Positions 50,916 to 60,310 of a stretch of DNA of 64,000 nt are shown here, piece after piece (the stretch's first letter is position 1; every line of letters begins with the position of its first letter). The DNA lies in NCBI GenBank assembly GCA_038496675.1, contig CM076671.1:8022775-8086774 (forward strand), in the 5' to 3' direction. This DNA comes from Rachycentron canadum. Taxonomy: Eukaryota; Chordata; Actinopteri; Carangiformes; Rachycentridae. The notes under the pieces were generated by a model, which worked only from the letters and a program-made list of their open reading frames with translations, ran no database searches and was not told the DNA's origin. The position numbers were made by a program, and so were the translations under genes.

Positions 50916-51619
50916 AATCATCCTAAAATCCAATCTTGGTTGCTTAAAAATAAAGTGTAGATAATAGACTGAAAAAGCTTTAACAACAACTCACAGTGTA
51001 GCAGACAGCTACATTTACATGGTAACACTTGTAAGTGCTGATTTTGGAGTTTACAGCACTCAATGTTCACATCCTTTACTTTCCACTCCATCCAACCCTC
51101 ACTGGTCCCATTAGAGCTGTAGATTTTCTGCTCATTTGCTCAGCATCATGGGTCGTCAGATGGATCGCCGGTACGGGATGGCAACACTATGCGTTGTCTA
51201 TCTCTGCGTATGCATCACACCCGCACCTTGACACGTGTTTATACTGTACACAGACGGGAAATTAGGTACACACACTCACAGGAGCCACATGTGCGGCTCT
51301 CTGTGCTCCACAAGTGAAATATTCATAGATGGACACACAAAACACTTGGATACACATATACACTTGTGCGCCATGTAGATGGTGCAGCCAGGCTGCCTTC
51401 ACCCCAAGAGGCCTGGCTCTGAGTCAGGGCCCCGCCGGCAACTCCAGCTACCCCTCATACCCCTCAGCTCATACATGGCAGCAACAGTATGTGTGCGTGC
51501 AAAGCATGTGTCTACAAACATGCAACTGTGTTTGCAGGCATTTGAGAGCCTGTGTGTGTGTGTCTATGTGTGTGTTGAGGAGGGTGGCAGGGTTTCCTCC
51601 AATGGGACGCAGGAAGACC
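50916..51619. other. Intergenic sequence, no gene seen
   Basis: AT-rich to about 51110, then mixed sequence with short CA and TG tracts. Open frames here include TG-derived Cys-Val runs and are not credible. Confidence 0.5.
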
Positions 51620-51930
51620 ATCATTTATCCCTGATTGGGATGAAGGCAATGGTGTTGGATTTGCGCTACAATGCGGCGCCCATAAAGACAGAGAGGCGAC
51701 ATTTCCTCCCCATTTCCCTCATGAATATCAAAGACGGAGGCAGCACCGCCACCACAGCAGCACATAAGGAAAAATTACAGCCCTATTATTTTATTTGCAT
51801 TACCTGTAATAGGCAGCATATTAGGTGCCGTATTTATTGCCTTATCAGCACCAGCTTGGCTGTAAACATTTGCAGATTTATTAGCCACACGGGCTTTGCC
51901 CAAACATCACACGTAATTACTTAGCAAATA
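51620..51930. promoter_or_regulatory. Candidate conserved noncoding block with an octamer
   Basis: Unique sequence lacking simple repeats, with a perfect octamer at 51793-51800 inside TTATTTGCATTACC, then GTATTTATTGCC, GATTTATTAGCC and ACGTAATTACTTAGC (near 51910). A frame happens to stay open across it, but the translation shows no domain. Its makeup resembles vertebrate brain enhancers. Confidence 0.5.
51793..51800 (-). promoter_or_regulatory. Perfect POU octamer (ATTTGCAT on + strand)
   Basis: An exact octamer in a candidate enhancer about 8.5 kb upstream of pou3f3. Confidence 0.4.
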
Positions 51931-52689
51931 CTGCGAAGACGGTATCTGGAGGGGTTTTTGTTTTTTTTGTTGTTGTTGTTTTTACTACTTTGTGGGGTTT
52001 GCGAAGGATTGACCAGACTTAGCCAGGGAAGCAGGCGGCGTTGGGTGGTGTTGGAGGTTGATGCATCTATCACAGATGGGAGATCTTAGAGGCTAGTTTT
52101 TCCTGCTGCTGGCTGGGACCCAGACGTGCCTATAGCCTCGACGCGGAATCAGAGTGGCTGTTATTTGTACAGCTTTATATCCAGAGTCACTCCTTTCGGG
52201 GATGTGGTTAGTGTTGTTGTTTTTTTTTTTTTCTGTACCTGAGCGCCCGCTTCCATCCAATTATGTTGTTTGTCTTCTCAAAGGCCTCAATACCTCTAGC
52301 TTTGCAACAACCACCCCCCCCCTCCTTAGCCTTCCACACACTCTCTTCCACAAAGTTAGATAGAACTGGATCCATTAAGTTGGTGAAATGAGCAAAAAAA
52401 AAAAAAAGCACGAGAGCGGGTTACCCTAGGTGCGCCCGTTCTTCTGTTATCCAATTTTACTGGGATTTGGAGTGATTTGCGCCTGGCTCCCCGAGGGAAA
52501 TAAATACTTTGATTAATGTAATCCTGGGCAGGGAGGTGCCACAACCCCCCCCCCCTCGCTCTCCCTTCTCTATCCTCAGGGAACGCCACTGTTTAACAAA
52601 CAAAAACAAAAAGCAGGGACTATGGAAAGACATGCTCAGTGGCTACAAACCAGGCTGCTGAAGATGTCTATAGATCTGACTTCCCATGG

Positions 52690-52832
52690 ATTTAGTTTAT
52701 TTATTAATTACTCTGCTTAATAACACTATATCATTCTTGATTAGCATGTGTAATACAGTCTAATAGAATAGGAAAATACCAGCGTGTCCGGCTACTGATT
52801 TGCATACACAATAACGCTGTGGTTTGTTTTGA
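52690..52832. promoter_or_regulatory. Candidate enhancer block with a POU-SOX-like composite site
   Basis: AT-rich unique sequence with TATTAATTACTC near 52702 and CTTGATTAGCATG near 52737. It ends in ATTTGCAT at 52798-52805, followed two bases later by the SOX core ACAAT (52808-52812). Confidence 0.45.
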
Positions 52833-52835
52833 TGG

Positions 52836-52860
52836 TGCTGCTGCTGCTGCTGCTGCTGCT
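52836..52860 (+). repeat. (GCT)n trinucleotide repeat
   Basis: Eight GCT/CTG units. This is a second noncoding CTG tract, 2 kb from the one at 54861. Confidence 0.85.
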
Positions 52861-53214
52861 AGAGGTGGGGGTGTTTAGGCATGTGTGTCCACGCTGATGT
52901 GTTTTACATCTGTGTGTGTGTGTTTGTGGGTTACAGAGAGAGAGAGAAGAAGGGATGTGGCCGAGACTGTGAGGAAACCAACACCCAATGAGAGATGGGT
53001 GGAGGGGATGAGGATGGGGGTAGGGTGAGGCTGGAGACTGACAGACAAAGCTACCCCCCCCCCCACAGTTCCACCTTCCCCCTCCCCTCAACCAGACACA
53101 CACCTCTTTCCTCTCTCTCTCTCCACTCCCCCTCTGACTCAGAAAGCTACACTTCATCCTATCTTTGCTGATCTGTCCCCCGTCACTCACCTCCTCACTA
53201 GCCGGCACTAGTGG

Positions 53215-53218
<4 letters not shown>

Positions 53219-53265
<47 letters not shown>

Positions 53266-53271
53266 TGTGTG
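53219..53271 (+). repeat. (TG)n microsatellite
   Basis: About 45 bases of perfect GT/TG followed by an imperfect tail. Confidence 0.95.
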
Positions 53272-53639
53272 AGTGTCTCAAACAAACACCTGCCTTTGGA
53301 TCAGGCCACGTTGATGAATCTTTTCCTCCCTTACGTCACATTTTCACCCAAAAAACAAAAAAAACAAGGAGTGACCTCTCTGCAGCTTTTGACATTTATA
53401 TTACAAATTAAATAACACCTCAAAGTTATTTTATTAGTTATATGTTATTATAAGGTGGCTCGTTTTAATCTGTTGCTCACTCTCTCTGACCACAAATAAA
53501 AACTTAATTAATTTTGTCAAATTGAAACACTGTTTTATTCTGTTTTTTTTTTTTTTTTTTACTTATTTGCTTGAGAAAATCAATTTAATAAATCCATTTA
53601 AAGCCAAAACATACACATCGAAGAAATTACAGCAAACAA

Positions 53640-54290
53640 ACCCCTGTCCTTTAAACTAATTATTTTGTTTCACCGCAGAACTGTATTTAGAGCCAAATTA
53701 TGGCATCCCTATTGATTTCCAATTGCAAATCAATAGCGGCTGTGCTGATACATGTCTGAGCCATGACTCATGGTGAAATGAGCAGTGAGCACCACAAGAG
53801 TCCTGTGATAACACGAAACATAAAATCTTTACCTGCATGTCAGCCCATTTACAAGCTGTAGGCACACAGAGCTGCGCTGCTAATACAAGGCAATTACCAA
53901 CCCCATGCAGTGGAATAAGAGGTGTATATAACTCTATCTTGGCCTTTATTAATAGAATATTAATAAAGTGTCTCTGTCTCGTTTGAATGGGTTAAGAAAA
54001 AAAAAATCCCATACGTGTACTAAATTGAAGGCCTGTTTAATGCTTACACTGATATTCAGTGTAGCCCATTTAATTAACGGTATAGTAGCTACATTATCAT
54101 GTAAGTGCTCCAAGTTGGATTCGGCTTTAAATCAAGGTTTGGCCTGACGTGAGACGCACTCAGCGTATGTCGTTTGGCATTAGTGACTGGACCAAAGGGA
54201 AGAAAATAAATTATGTAGCCCATAGGCAACTTAAGTAGGCTATAATTAAAACGGCAGGAATTGCATCAATTTAATCTGAATATTGTAACC
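53640..54290. promoter_or_regulatory. Large candidate conserved noncoding block
   Basis: About 650 bases with little simple repeat and many homeodomain or POU-like cores: AAACTAATTATTTTG near 53655, CCAATTGCAAATCAATAG near 53718, GGCAATTACCAA near 53890, CTTTATTAATAGAATATTAATAAAG near 53943, CATTTAATTAACGG near 54067 and GGAATTGCATCAATTTAATC near 54257. It looks like a classic developmental enhancer by composition. Interspecies alignment would settle this. Confidence 0.5.
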
Positions 54291-54529
54291 AGGGGTGCAG
54301 TGGAAGCTACAGGCTCCTGCACTGGGCTCAGCCACCTTTTTTTGAGGACGTCATAAATCTGCATGTCAGGTGTGAGGCATTTATGGCGGCTGTGGAAAGT
54401 AGAATCGAAGTGATGAGAGTATAGGGATGTTTTATGAGGGAGAGAGGACTGACTCATGTTGTGGGTAAATAGATTTTTCTTCATATTCGTGACTGTTTGT
54501 GTCTTGCGATCATCTCCAAGTGGATGTTT

Positions 54530-54858
54530 TCATTCCCCAATGAATGTGATCATATTTTTATTTCAACATTCTTTTTTAAAGAATGAATTAAATCGCCCTT
54601 AAAACAGCAGAACCACTCCCTTATCACCTCAACATGGCTTTTACATTTAAATTTCAATGTCTGGAGACATGCTTGTGATGGATGTGGCTTGTGACTGGGG
54701 AAAAGCAAGTTCATGAAAGCGTCCTGATAAATTAGACAATCTGCTCCTGGAGGAATAAATAAATGGCCTCCTGCTCCCTCCTGCTACCAATAACAGTCAT
54801 TGTTACACCATGACAGAATGGGTGCATAATGCAGAGTAATAACGCACAGTGCTGCTTT
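54530..54858. promoter_or_regulatory. Candidate conserved noncoding block
   Basis: Unique sequence with CCCCAATGAATGTGATCAT, AATGAATTAAATCG near 54582, AATAAATAAATGG near 54757 and CCAATAACAGTCATTGTTAC (54787-54806). The last contains two facing SOX-like cores (AACA and CATTGTT). No coding frame is seen. Confidence 0.4.
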
Positions 54859-54860
54859 GA

Positions 54861-54886
54861 TGCTGCTGCTGCTGCTGCTGCTGCTG
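54861..54886 (+). repeat. (CTG)n trinucleotide repeat
   Basis: About eight CTG/TGC units followed by GTGATGATGACGATGATG. A noncoding trinucleotide tract. Confidence 0.85.
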
Positions 54887-54929
54887 GTGATGATGACGAT
54901 GATGAAGAATAACACTGGATAGTGCAACA

Positions 54930-55225
54930 CTAAATGGCCGGTCAAGCATGCAGAGAAATTGCAATGCACTAATTCCTTGGATGATTCATGAGTCCTGCCC
55001 AGCCCCTCATTTGCTAATAATTCTTAAAGTCGCCGGTGAGTCATATGTTTCCACAAAGACCTGCTGGCTCAGACTTATGGCTTCTAGGCTACTGCAGATG
55101 GCGACTGGCTTAAAACAGCGTGCGAGGGCCTATCTGATCACACGCCATTTGCATATCAACCAGCGCTGCGCTGTCAGTGATGGGCTGCTGTCACGGGCCT
55201 GCGCTGATCAATACAAGCAGCTCCA
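54930..55225. promoter_or_regulatory. Candidate conserved noncoding block with an octamer
   Basis: Unique, balanced sequence containing GCAATGCACTAATTCC near 54960, CATTTGCTAATAATTC near 55008, an E-box-like CAGATG near 55094, and a perfect octamer ATTTGCAT at 55147-55154. The density of octamer-like and homeodomain cores is higher than in the surrounding desert. Microsatellites bound it on both sides. Confidence 0.5.
55147..55154 (-). promoter_or_regulatory. Perfect POU octamer (ATTTGCAT on + strand)
   Basis: An exact octamer, extended to CATTTGCATATCAA, within a candidate enhancer about 5.2 kb upstream of the pou3f3 start. Confidence 0.4.
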
Positions 55226-55229
55226 GTGG

Positions 55230-55290
55230 AAATAATAATAATAATGATGATGATAATAATAATAATAACAATAATAATAATAATAATAAT
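55230..55290 (+). repeat. (AAT)n microsatellite, imperfect with GAT units
   Basis: About 60 bases of AAT repeats interrupted by TGATGATGA and ACA. Confidence 0.9.
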
Positions 55291-55319
55291 GCATTGCGAG
55301 TCCAGTCTGCAATAAAATC

Positions 55320-55580
55320 GGGAAGGATATCTTTTAAAAATTGGATAATTAAATTAAGTTGATTTAAATTGCCTCTGGGATTGAGGGATGGACAAGTGTA
55401 TGGAATAATATTAGCGGGAGCAGGAATTAGAAAGGTACCTCAGATCAGCTCTGCACTATTTATTAAACAGCTTAACATGTGCAGCCTGACACTGTTTATC
55501 TGCAAACCTGTCCCCATTTAGTCATTTCCCTCCTATAGGTCTTAATTGTCTGCCCATGATGGCAGCTATAAGAACGAACC
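55320..55580. promoter_or_regulatory. Candidate conserved noncoding block
   Basis: AT-leaning unique sequence rich in TAATTA-like cores (GGATAATTAAATTAAG near 55343, AGGAATTAG near 55424, CTTAATTGTC near 55541). It follows directly after an AAT microsatellite. Its proximity to neighbouring motif-rich blocks supports an enhancer cluster. Confidence 0.4.
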
Positions 55581-56574
55581 AATGCACTGCAAAAATATAG
55601 GCATGCATGCAATAAAAAATACTAGTCACACTTTGAAAGAAAAATAGTTTCAGATACAGTCAGTAACTTAAAATGCTAAAGTAAAAGTTGTCTGCAGCCA
55701 GGGTCAGACTTTTAATTTGAAAAATAAATAGGCTAGGTGTTATAATAAAAACATGACAGATTTTAAAGTGCCCATAAGATGGGCAGGTTGTTTTTTTATT
55801 TGTATATTTTTGCAGTGTAGGTTTTTACATATTTGCATCGCAAGTGAGCGCGACACCTGGCGGCAGTTATGCTTTTATTTTTTATTATTTATTAATGATG
55901 AAGCCAACAAATGAAGCTCGATTTCACCTCCAGCAACTGTGCACAGTGGCTAATAAAATCCAACCTATTCCTCATCTCGTTCAGCTTAAAACTGCACGAA
56001 AAAAGAAATACACAAATGAATCCAAATTTGCGCGCATACGGAAAATGGTGCGTCATTGGAAGATTTCAAATTAAAACATCGCGATAACTTGGGTGCCAGG
56101 TCATCGCTGCTGGTAAAACTAAACTCAGGTAAAGTCAAACTCAAGCTGCCATGAAGTCAAACTCATGTTCAGGTTATATTTCCGCTGGCTCGTTACTGTA
56201 ACGCGTTACCGGAGCACCGGAGCTGCTGGCCCGGGACCCCGAGCCTCTTTTCATCTCGACTCCAGTGCACAAACATACAGCTTAATGCGACCAGTGTTTC
56301 CCCCTTTTATTGGGCTCACCATGGCTACCAAGTGCTGGGCTCAGACATGCGCTCCCCATCAATGAGGGGAAAGAAGTTAACCCGTGAGAAAAGAGGGGAA
56401 AATAACCCTTAAAGCAAAGCAAAGCCACTTGTCCACAAACTCGGGTTAATGTGTGATAGATCCTCTGATGACACTGAAATGATTTTTTTCCTAAATTTAC
56501 TTTTACTTGTCTGCTGTTAAATAAATGCCAGTGACCGCTTCTCTTTTTTGCATCTGCACCTTTTTTTTTCTTTC

Positions 56575-56592
56575 TTTTTTTTTTTTTTTTTT
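56575..56592 (+). repeat. Poly(T) run of about 18
   Basis: A T homopolymer preceded by interrupted T runs from 56561. Confidence 0.85.
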
Positions 56593-57061
56593 GGAAAAAT
56601 CGCTCCTTTTGGTTTGAGTTTTCCTCCTTCATTCGCTCCAAAATAAAAGCAGGAGTAGAAATAATAATAATGATGATGGTAATAATGAACAAACCGGGCA
56701 ACAGTCATGACGACCCGAGCTGTTTCCAGCGACCACAGCCTTTGTCTGTCTTGAAGGGAGCAGCAGGAGCGAGCTGCGGTCGGCAGCCTGCTGCAGATAA
56801 ACTTTAAACAAACTTTGCAGCGGTGGTATCGATTTATATTAAAGAATTTCATATTGCACTTGCCTACGCGATCCCTCTGGAGGATTCAACCGAGGGGTCT
56901 CTCTCTCTCTCTCTCTCTCGAACACACACACATGCACTCTCCCCCCTCCTCTCTCTCCCTCTCTCCCTGCTTAAAATGTGATTGATTGCACTTTTCTCCG
57001 GTGGACATTCACTACAAAACAGCACAGCTTATCCATCTGCCCGCTATTTATATAAAAAGGC

Positions 57062-57089
<28 letters not shown>
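57062..57089 (+). repeat. Poly(A) run of about 28
   Basis: A homopolymer directly visible in the sequence, one of several within 1.1 kb upstream of pou3f3. Confidence 0.9.
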
Positions 57090-57092
<3 letters not shown>

Positions 57093-57329
57093 GGTGCGCA
57101 AAAGCAAACGGCGGCGCGCGTATTGATTTTTACGCATTCGGCTTGGGCAAAAAAAAAAAGGAGCGAAAAGGACACGCATTTGTAACACGGTTTTAAATCT
57201 AAGTTAAGGGAGATGAAGGAGCAGAAGTGAGGCTGGAAATATCGTGTGAAGCCAACAACAGCCTGTAAGGACGCACGTTGCAGCCACAGCGGAGAAATGC
57301 GCGATAAACTCCCGACATTCCTCATGCGC

Positions 57330-57357
57330 AAAAAAAAAAAAAAAAAAGGGGGGGGGG
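57330..57357 (+). repeat. A18-G10 homopurine junction
   Basis: Eighteen A followed directly by ten G, an unusual two-block homopurine tract. It is prone to length change and sequencing error. Confidence 0.85.
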
Positions 57358-57554
57358 ATCCGCATCGATAACTGTTGACTTACCTTGTGTCCAAGAAGAG
57401 GGAAATATCTTCACATTGTTCACATGGCGTCTGTAAATGGTTATCTCCTCTTCCTAGGACTCGGTGCGCCCTAAGATTTTCTTTCCTCTGCCTCAACTGA
57501 GCAGGAGCACTCCTCGGCTCCCGCTATTATTTTCACTAAAATATATGAAAATTT

Positions 57555-57562
57555 ATGCAAAT
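57555..57562 (+). promoter_or_regulatory. Perfect POU octamer ATGCAAAT
   Basis: An exact octamer in an AT-rich context (TTTATGCAAATGAAAAT), about 2.75 kb upstream of the pou3f3 start. Class III POU proteins bind this motif, so autoregulation is possible. An 8-mer alone is weak evidence. Confidence 0.35.
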
Positions 57563-57639
57563 GAAAATCAGCACTAACTGTTCGTCTCTTGTTATACTTG
57601 GGGATGATTTTTTTTCCTCTCCCCCTTTCTTTCTTTCTT

Positions 57640-57641
<2 letters not shown>

Positions 57642-57674
<33 letters not shown>
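57642..57674 (+). repeat. Poly(T) run of about 33
   Basis: An uninterrupted T tract preceded by four TTTC units. Such tracts resist nucleosomes and vary in length between alleles. Confidence 0.9.
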
Positions 57675-57676
<2 letters not shown>

Positions 57677-57879
57677 ATACAAAATAAATGAACTCCCCCA
57701 GCAGGGAACTTGGGGACCTTTTTATAATAAGCAAATAAATAATAAACACATCATATATCAGAGAGGAGTGTTTTTTTTGTTTGTTTTTTTTTATCAGCGC
57801 GCAATGATTTCTGGAGCATTTTAGCAATAGCTTTTTAAATCTCTTTTTGTATGTTACATATTTTTTTCATTTTCAGGAG

Positions 57880-58470
57880 TTATCTGGTGTGTGGAGCTTC
57901 TTCCCTGCATATGTACCCTGGGTGTCACGTTTCTGCTGGCCGCCTGAGACGCCCCTTCAGAGCGTGCAGTGAGGATTGAACAGCAGTAATTTAGACAGAA
58001 ATCCTCACTGTATATTAATGAATAGAGGGCCCCATGGCTCTGGCCCCTAGCCTGCCTATTCAATGTAAACAAATCCACGAGGCTCCCTCGGTTTTGAGCC
58101 CAGTCCAAATTAAATCTACTGGGATGAGAAGAAGAAGAGGGGGGCACTGGCATGGAGTACACAGCTCCACTGCCTTATATTTGCCCTTAAATCCCTATTG
58201 CAATAAAATCTTTGCGTCAGCTTTGATTTTGAGAGCTTATGGGTTTAATGCATGACATGTAGCTCCGACCTATAAACAAAATGCTGCTAATCCTGTCAAG
58301 GAGTCACCTGCCCCAGCCCTTGTTTTGGCCAGGTGGATTCAGCAGGCTGCAGGCACCCTAACCTCCACCAATGGGTGCAGTGGGAGCTAATATTTGGCAT
58401 TTGTTACCACCCCTGGGTGCATCCATAGGCGCAGGGGTCCCACGCACCAACAAAGGCCCCATTCATCTGT
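57880..58470. promoter_or_regulatory. Candidate conserved noncoding block, proximal upstream of pou3f3
   Basis: About 600 bases of balanced, non-repetitive sequence between homopolymer-rich DNA. It contains homeodomain-type sites (GTAATTTAGA near 57986, TATTAATGAATAG near 58012, GGTTTAATGCATG near 58240), a forkhead-like TGTAAACAAA near 58065 and CACCTG/CAGGTG E-boxes. Situated 1.8-2.4 kb before the start codon, it is a strong candidate for a proximal enhancer or for part of a divergent noncoding transcript like the one known at the mammalian locus. No alignment was possible. Confidence 0.5.
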
Positions 58471-59369
58471 GTGGTCATCTTCAGGGATGGTGCACATTTT
58501 AAGGGTGATGTCTCTGGATTTTTTTTTTTTTTCTTCTTTCTTTCTTAAGCAGCATCACCACCCCGCACGCACAAATCCCCCCAGGACTGCTCAATTTGCC
58601 CTTGTTTTGGCTGCCACTTTCTCTTTCACTGTGCTTCAGTGAGGTTGCCTGTGCGCAGCGTTTCCGCATGGAAGCATCCCTGCAACCTTTGTGCCTTAAC
58701 TCCTGAGGAGCCGAGGCTCAGAGCTGCACTGGCTTCTCTGCCCTTGCATCATGACGTGCACTTGTCCTCTCGCTTCTACATGTTGCTGCCCTGAGGGGCA
58801 TTGGTTCAACGTGCAGAATGAGGGTGTGACTGACTTAATAATCGTGGCTTCGTATCTTTTTAAACTTGTGATAAAATTGTTTTGCACCTCATCTGTAAAC
58901 GCATGGCAAAGCATGCACCATTCAGTTAAGCTTTTTTCTTCCTGTCCTTTATTTCACATGGAATTGAACCTTAACCACAGCAGCACTGAAGCTTTATTCT
59001 GTGAAACAACCAGCTCAGGCTCCCAGATTATTGTAATTGTTGCCAATAGAGCTTCTAATGTCAAATGTGCGTGAATAGTGTATGTTTGTACCAAGAAAAA
59101 CATCTATCTGAGCTGACACCAGCCTTTATGATGTGTTTATATGAAAACTTGGACTTTCAAACAGGTGCACTTCAACATAAACACACAGGAAACCATGCAG
59201 CGAGGCTTCTCTGTCAAAATAAAAGTCAGTTTGAGTCATGACGATCAGAAAGCAGAGGTCACAGTTTATCGACCTCCTTTATTTACCCCTTCACCCCTGT
59301 TTGTGTACTAGTATCTCGGTACTGTTTACTACCAAGTTGTCTTCCCCGTTTTGTTTGGACTGCAATTAA
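58471..59369. other. Upstream flank of the promoter, no gene seen
   Basis: Mixed-composition sequence with a T run near 58520. No coding, repeat or clear motif cluster is visible. The short ORFs here have no recognisable similarity. Confidence 0.5.
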
Positions 59370-59770
59370 AAATCAGCCAATTGGAACAGCCGGAAGGAGG
59401 GCTCGTGCGCCCGGAGCTAGGGCTGGCGAGACCTGCCAATCACACCCCGGGTAACCAATCAACGGGGACGCACGGGGTAAACATCCGCGCGTCGTCGGGC
59501 TCGGAGGAGGAGGAGGAGGAGGAGGAAGGTGAGGGGGAGGGGGGGGGGGGCTGTGGGCGGGACCACACGGCCTGTCAGGGAGAGAGAGAGCGAGAGAGAG
59601 ATATAGAGAGAGAGAGGTGGAGAGAGAGAACAAGCGAATGAGAGAAGAGGCTTGCAAGCAGCGCCGTACACTGTTATACTGGACTGTACTTCAACGGGAG
59701 TTTGCGGTTTGGCAGGTTTATATACATCAAAACAGAACAAAGAGAGAGGCTCTACAGTGCTATAAAAGAA
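59370..59770 (+). promoter_or_regulatory. pou3f3: Probable pou3f3 promoter region
   Basis: Three CCAAT boxes on the + strand (59377-59381, 59436-59440, 59455-59459) are followed by a G-rich stretch with a GC box (GGGCGGGA, 59555-59562). Further on are a TATA-like TTTATATA (from about 59718) and a perfect TATAAAAG (59761-59768). The spacing of the CCAAT boxes would place a start site near 59530-59650, whereas use of TATAAAAG would start transcription near 59790. I cannot decide between them from sequence. GA-rich simple sequence (59581-59630) lies between the two groups. Confidence 0.6.
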
Positions 59771-60310
59771 GAGAGAGAAAAGAATAAAGCGAGGGAGAAA
59801 TCTCAGCGACTGAATTACAAAAGAACTGAGGACACTCTGCTAATGTTTTCCACATCCAAAGGGGACATAAACTGGGACTTTGGACATTGTGGAGAATTTT
59901 CAAGGCTTTTTGTTTTTTTGCGACCTCCAAAAGTTTGTTTGGGACAAACTCTTTTTTTTTTCTCCTATTTTTGAATTTTAATGTTCACGATTTCATCCCA
60001 GTGCAAAACTTTCTAAACGGACTGCACATGGTTTCAAAGGGCTTTTGAAAAACCTGGAATTTTACCCGTGCACATCCATGCAGAACAGTTTGAACGAGAA
60101 TGTTGTAAATACATGCGGATTTTATTCAGCTTTCTCTCACCGTTTTTGAAGCTTTTTGGCGTTTTTTACGAACGTCGATGGTATTTGCCAAAAACCGACC
60201 CATACTTTTAAAGTTTGAATAATTCATGAGATACAATTTGCCCGCTCGAAAGAAGTGACTGTAAAAAGGGAGGGGGGTTATCCACAAACATATTCATAAG
60301 GGTTGACGGA
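59638..60310 (+). promoter_or_regulatory. pou3f3: pou3f3 5' leader with many upstream ATGs
   Basis: The probable leader holds at least nine upstream ATGs: 59638, 59843, 59981, 60028, 60078, 60100, 60113, 60178 and 60226. Those I followed open short frames that end before or close to the main start. The longest starts at 59843 and ends at 59974, about 43 codons. The main ATG has a stronger context than most of them. This suggests translational damping of the main frame, but how many are transcribed depends on the true start site. Confidence 0.55.

Larger units (their letters stand above)
55581..57540. other. Upstream intergenic sequence with homopolymers
   Basis: AT-rich sequence to about 56150, then a mixed segment (56160-56350), then homopolymer-rich DNA with a (TC)n tract at 56899-56919. 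No coding sequence is recognisable. The segment 57060-57310 is locally GC-rich between A runs. Confidence 0.45.

Noticed and set aside
51379..51924. 181-codon plus-strand open frame
   Set aside because: No domain. The frame starts in CA/TG-rich sequence and ends in a candidate enhancer, so openness is probably chance.
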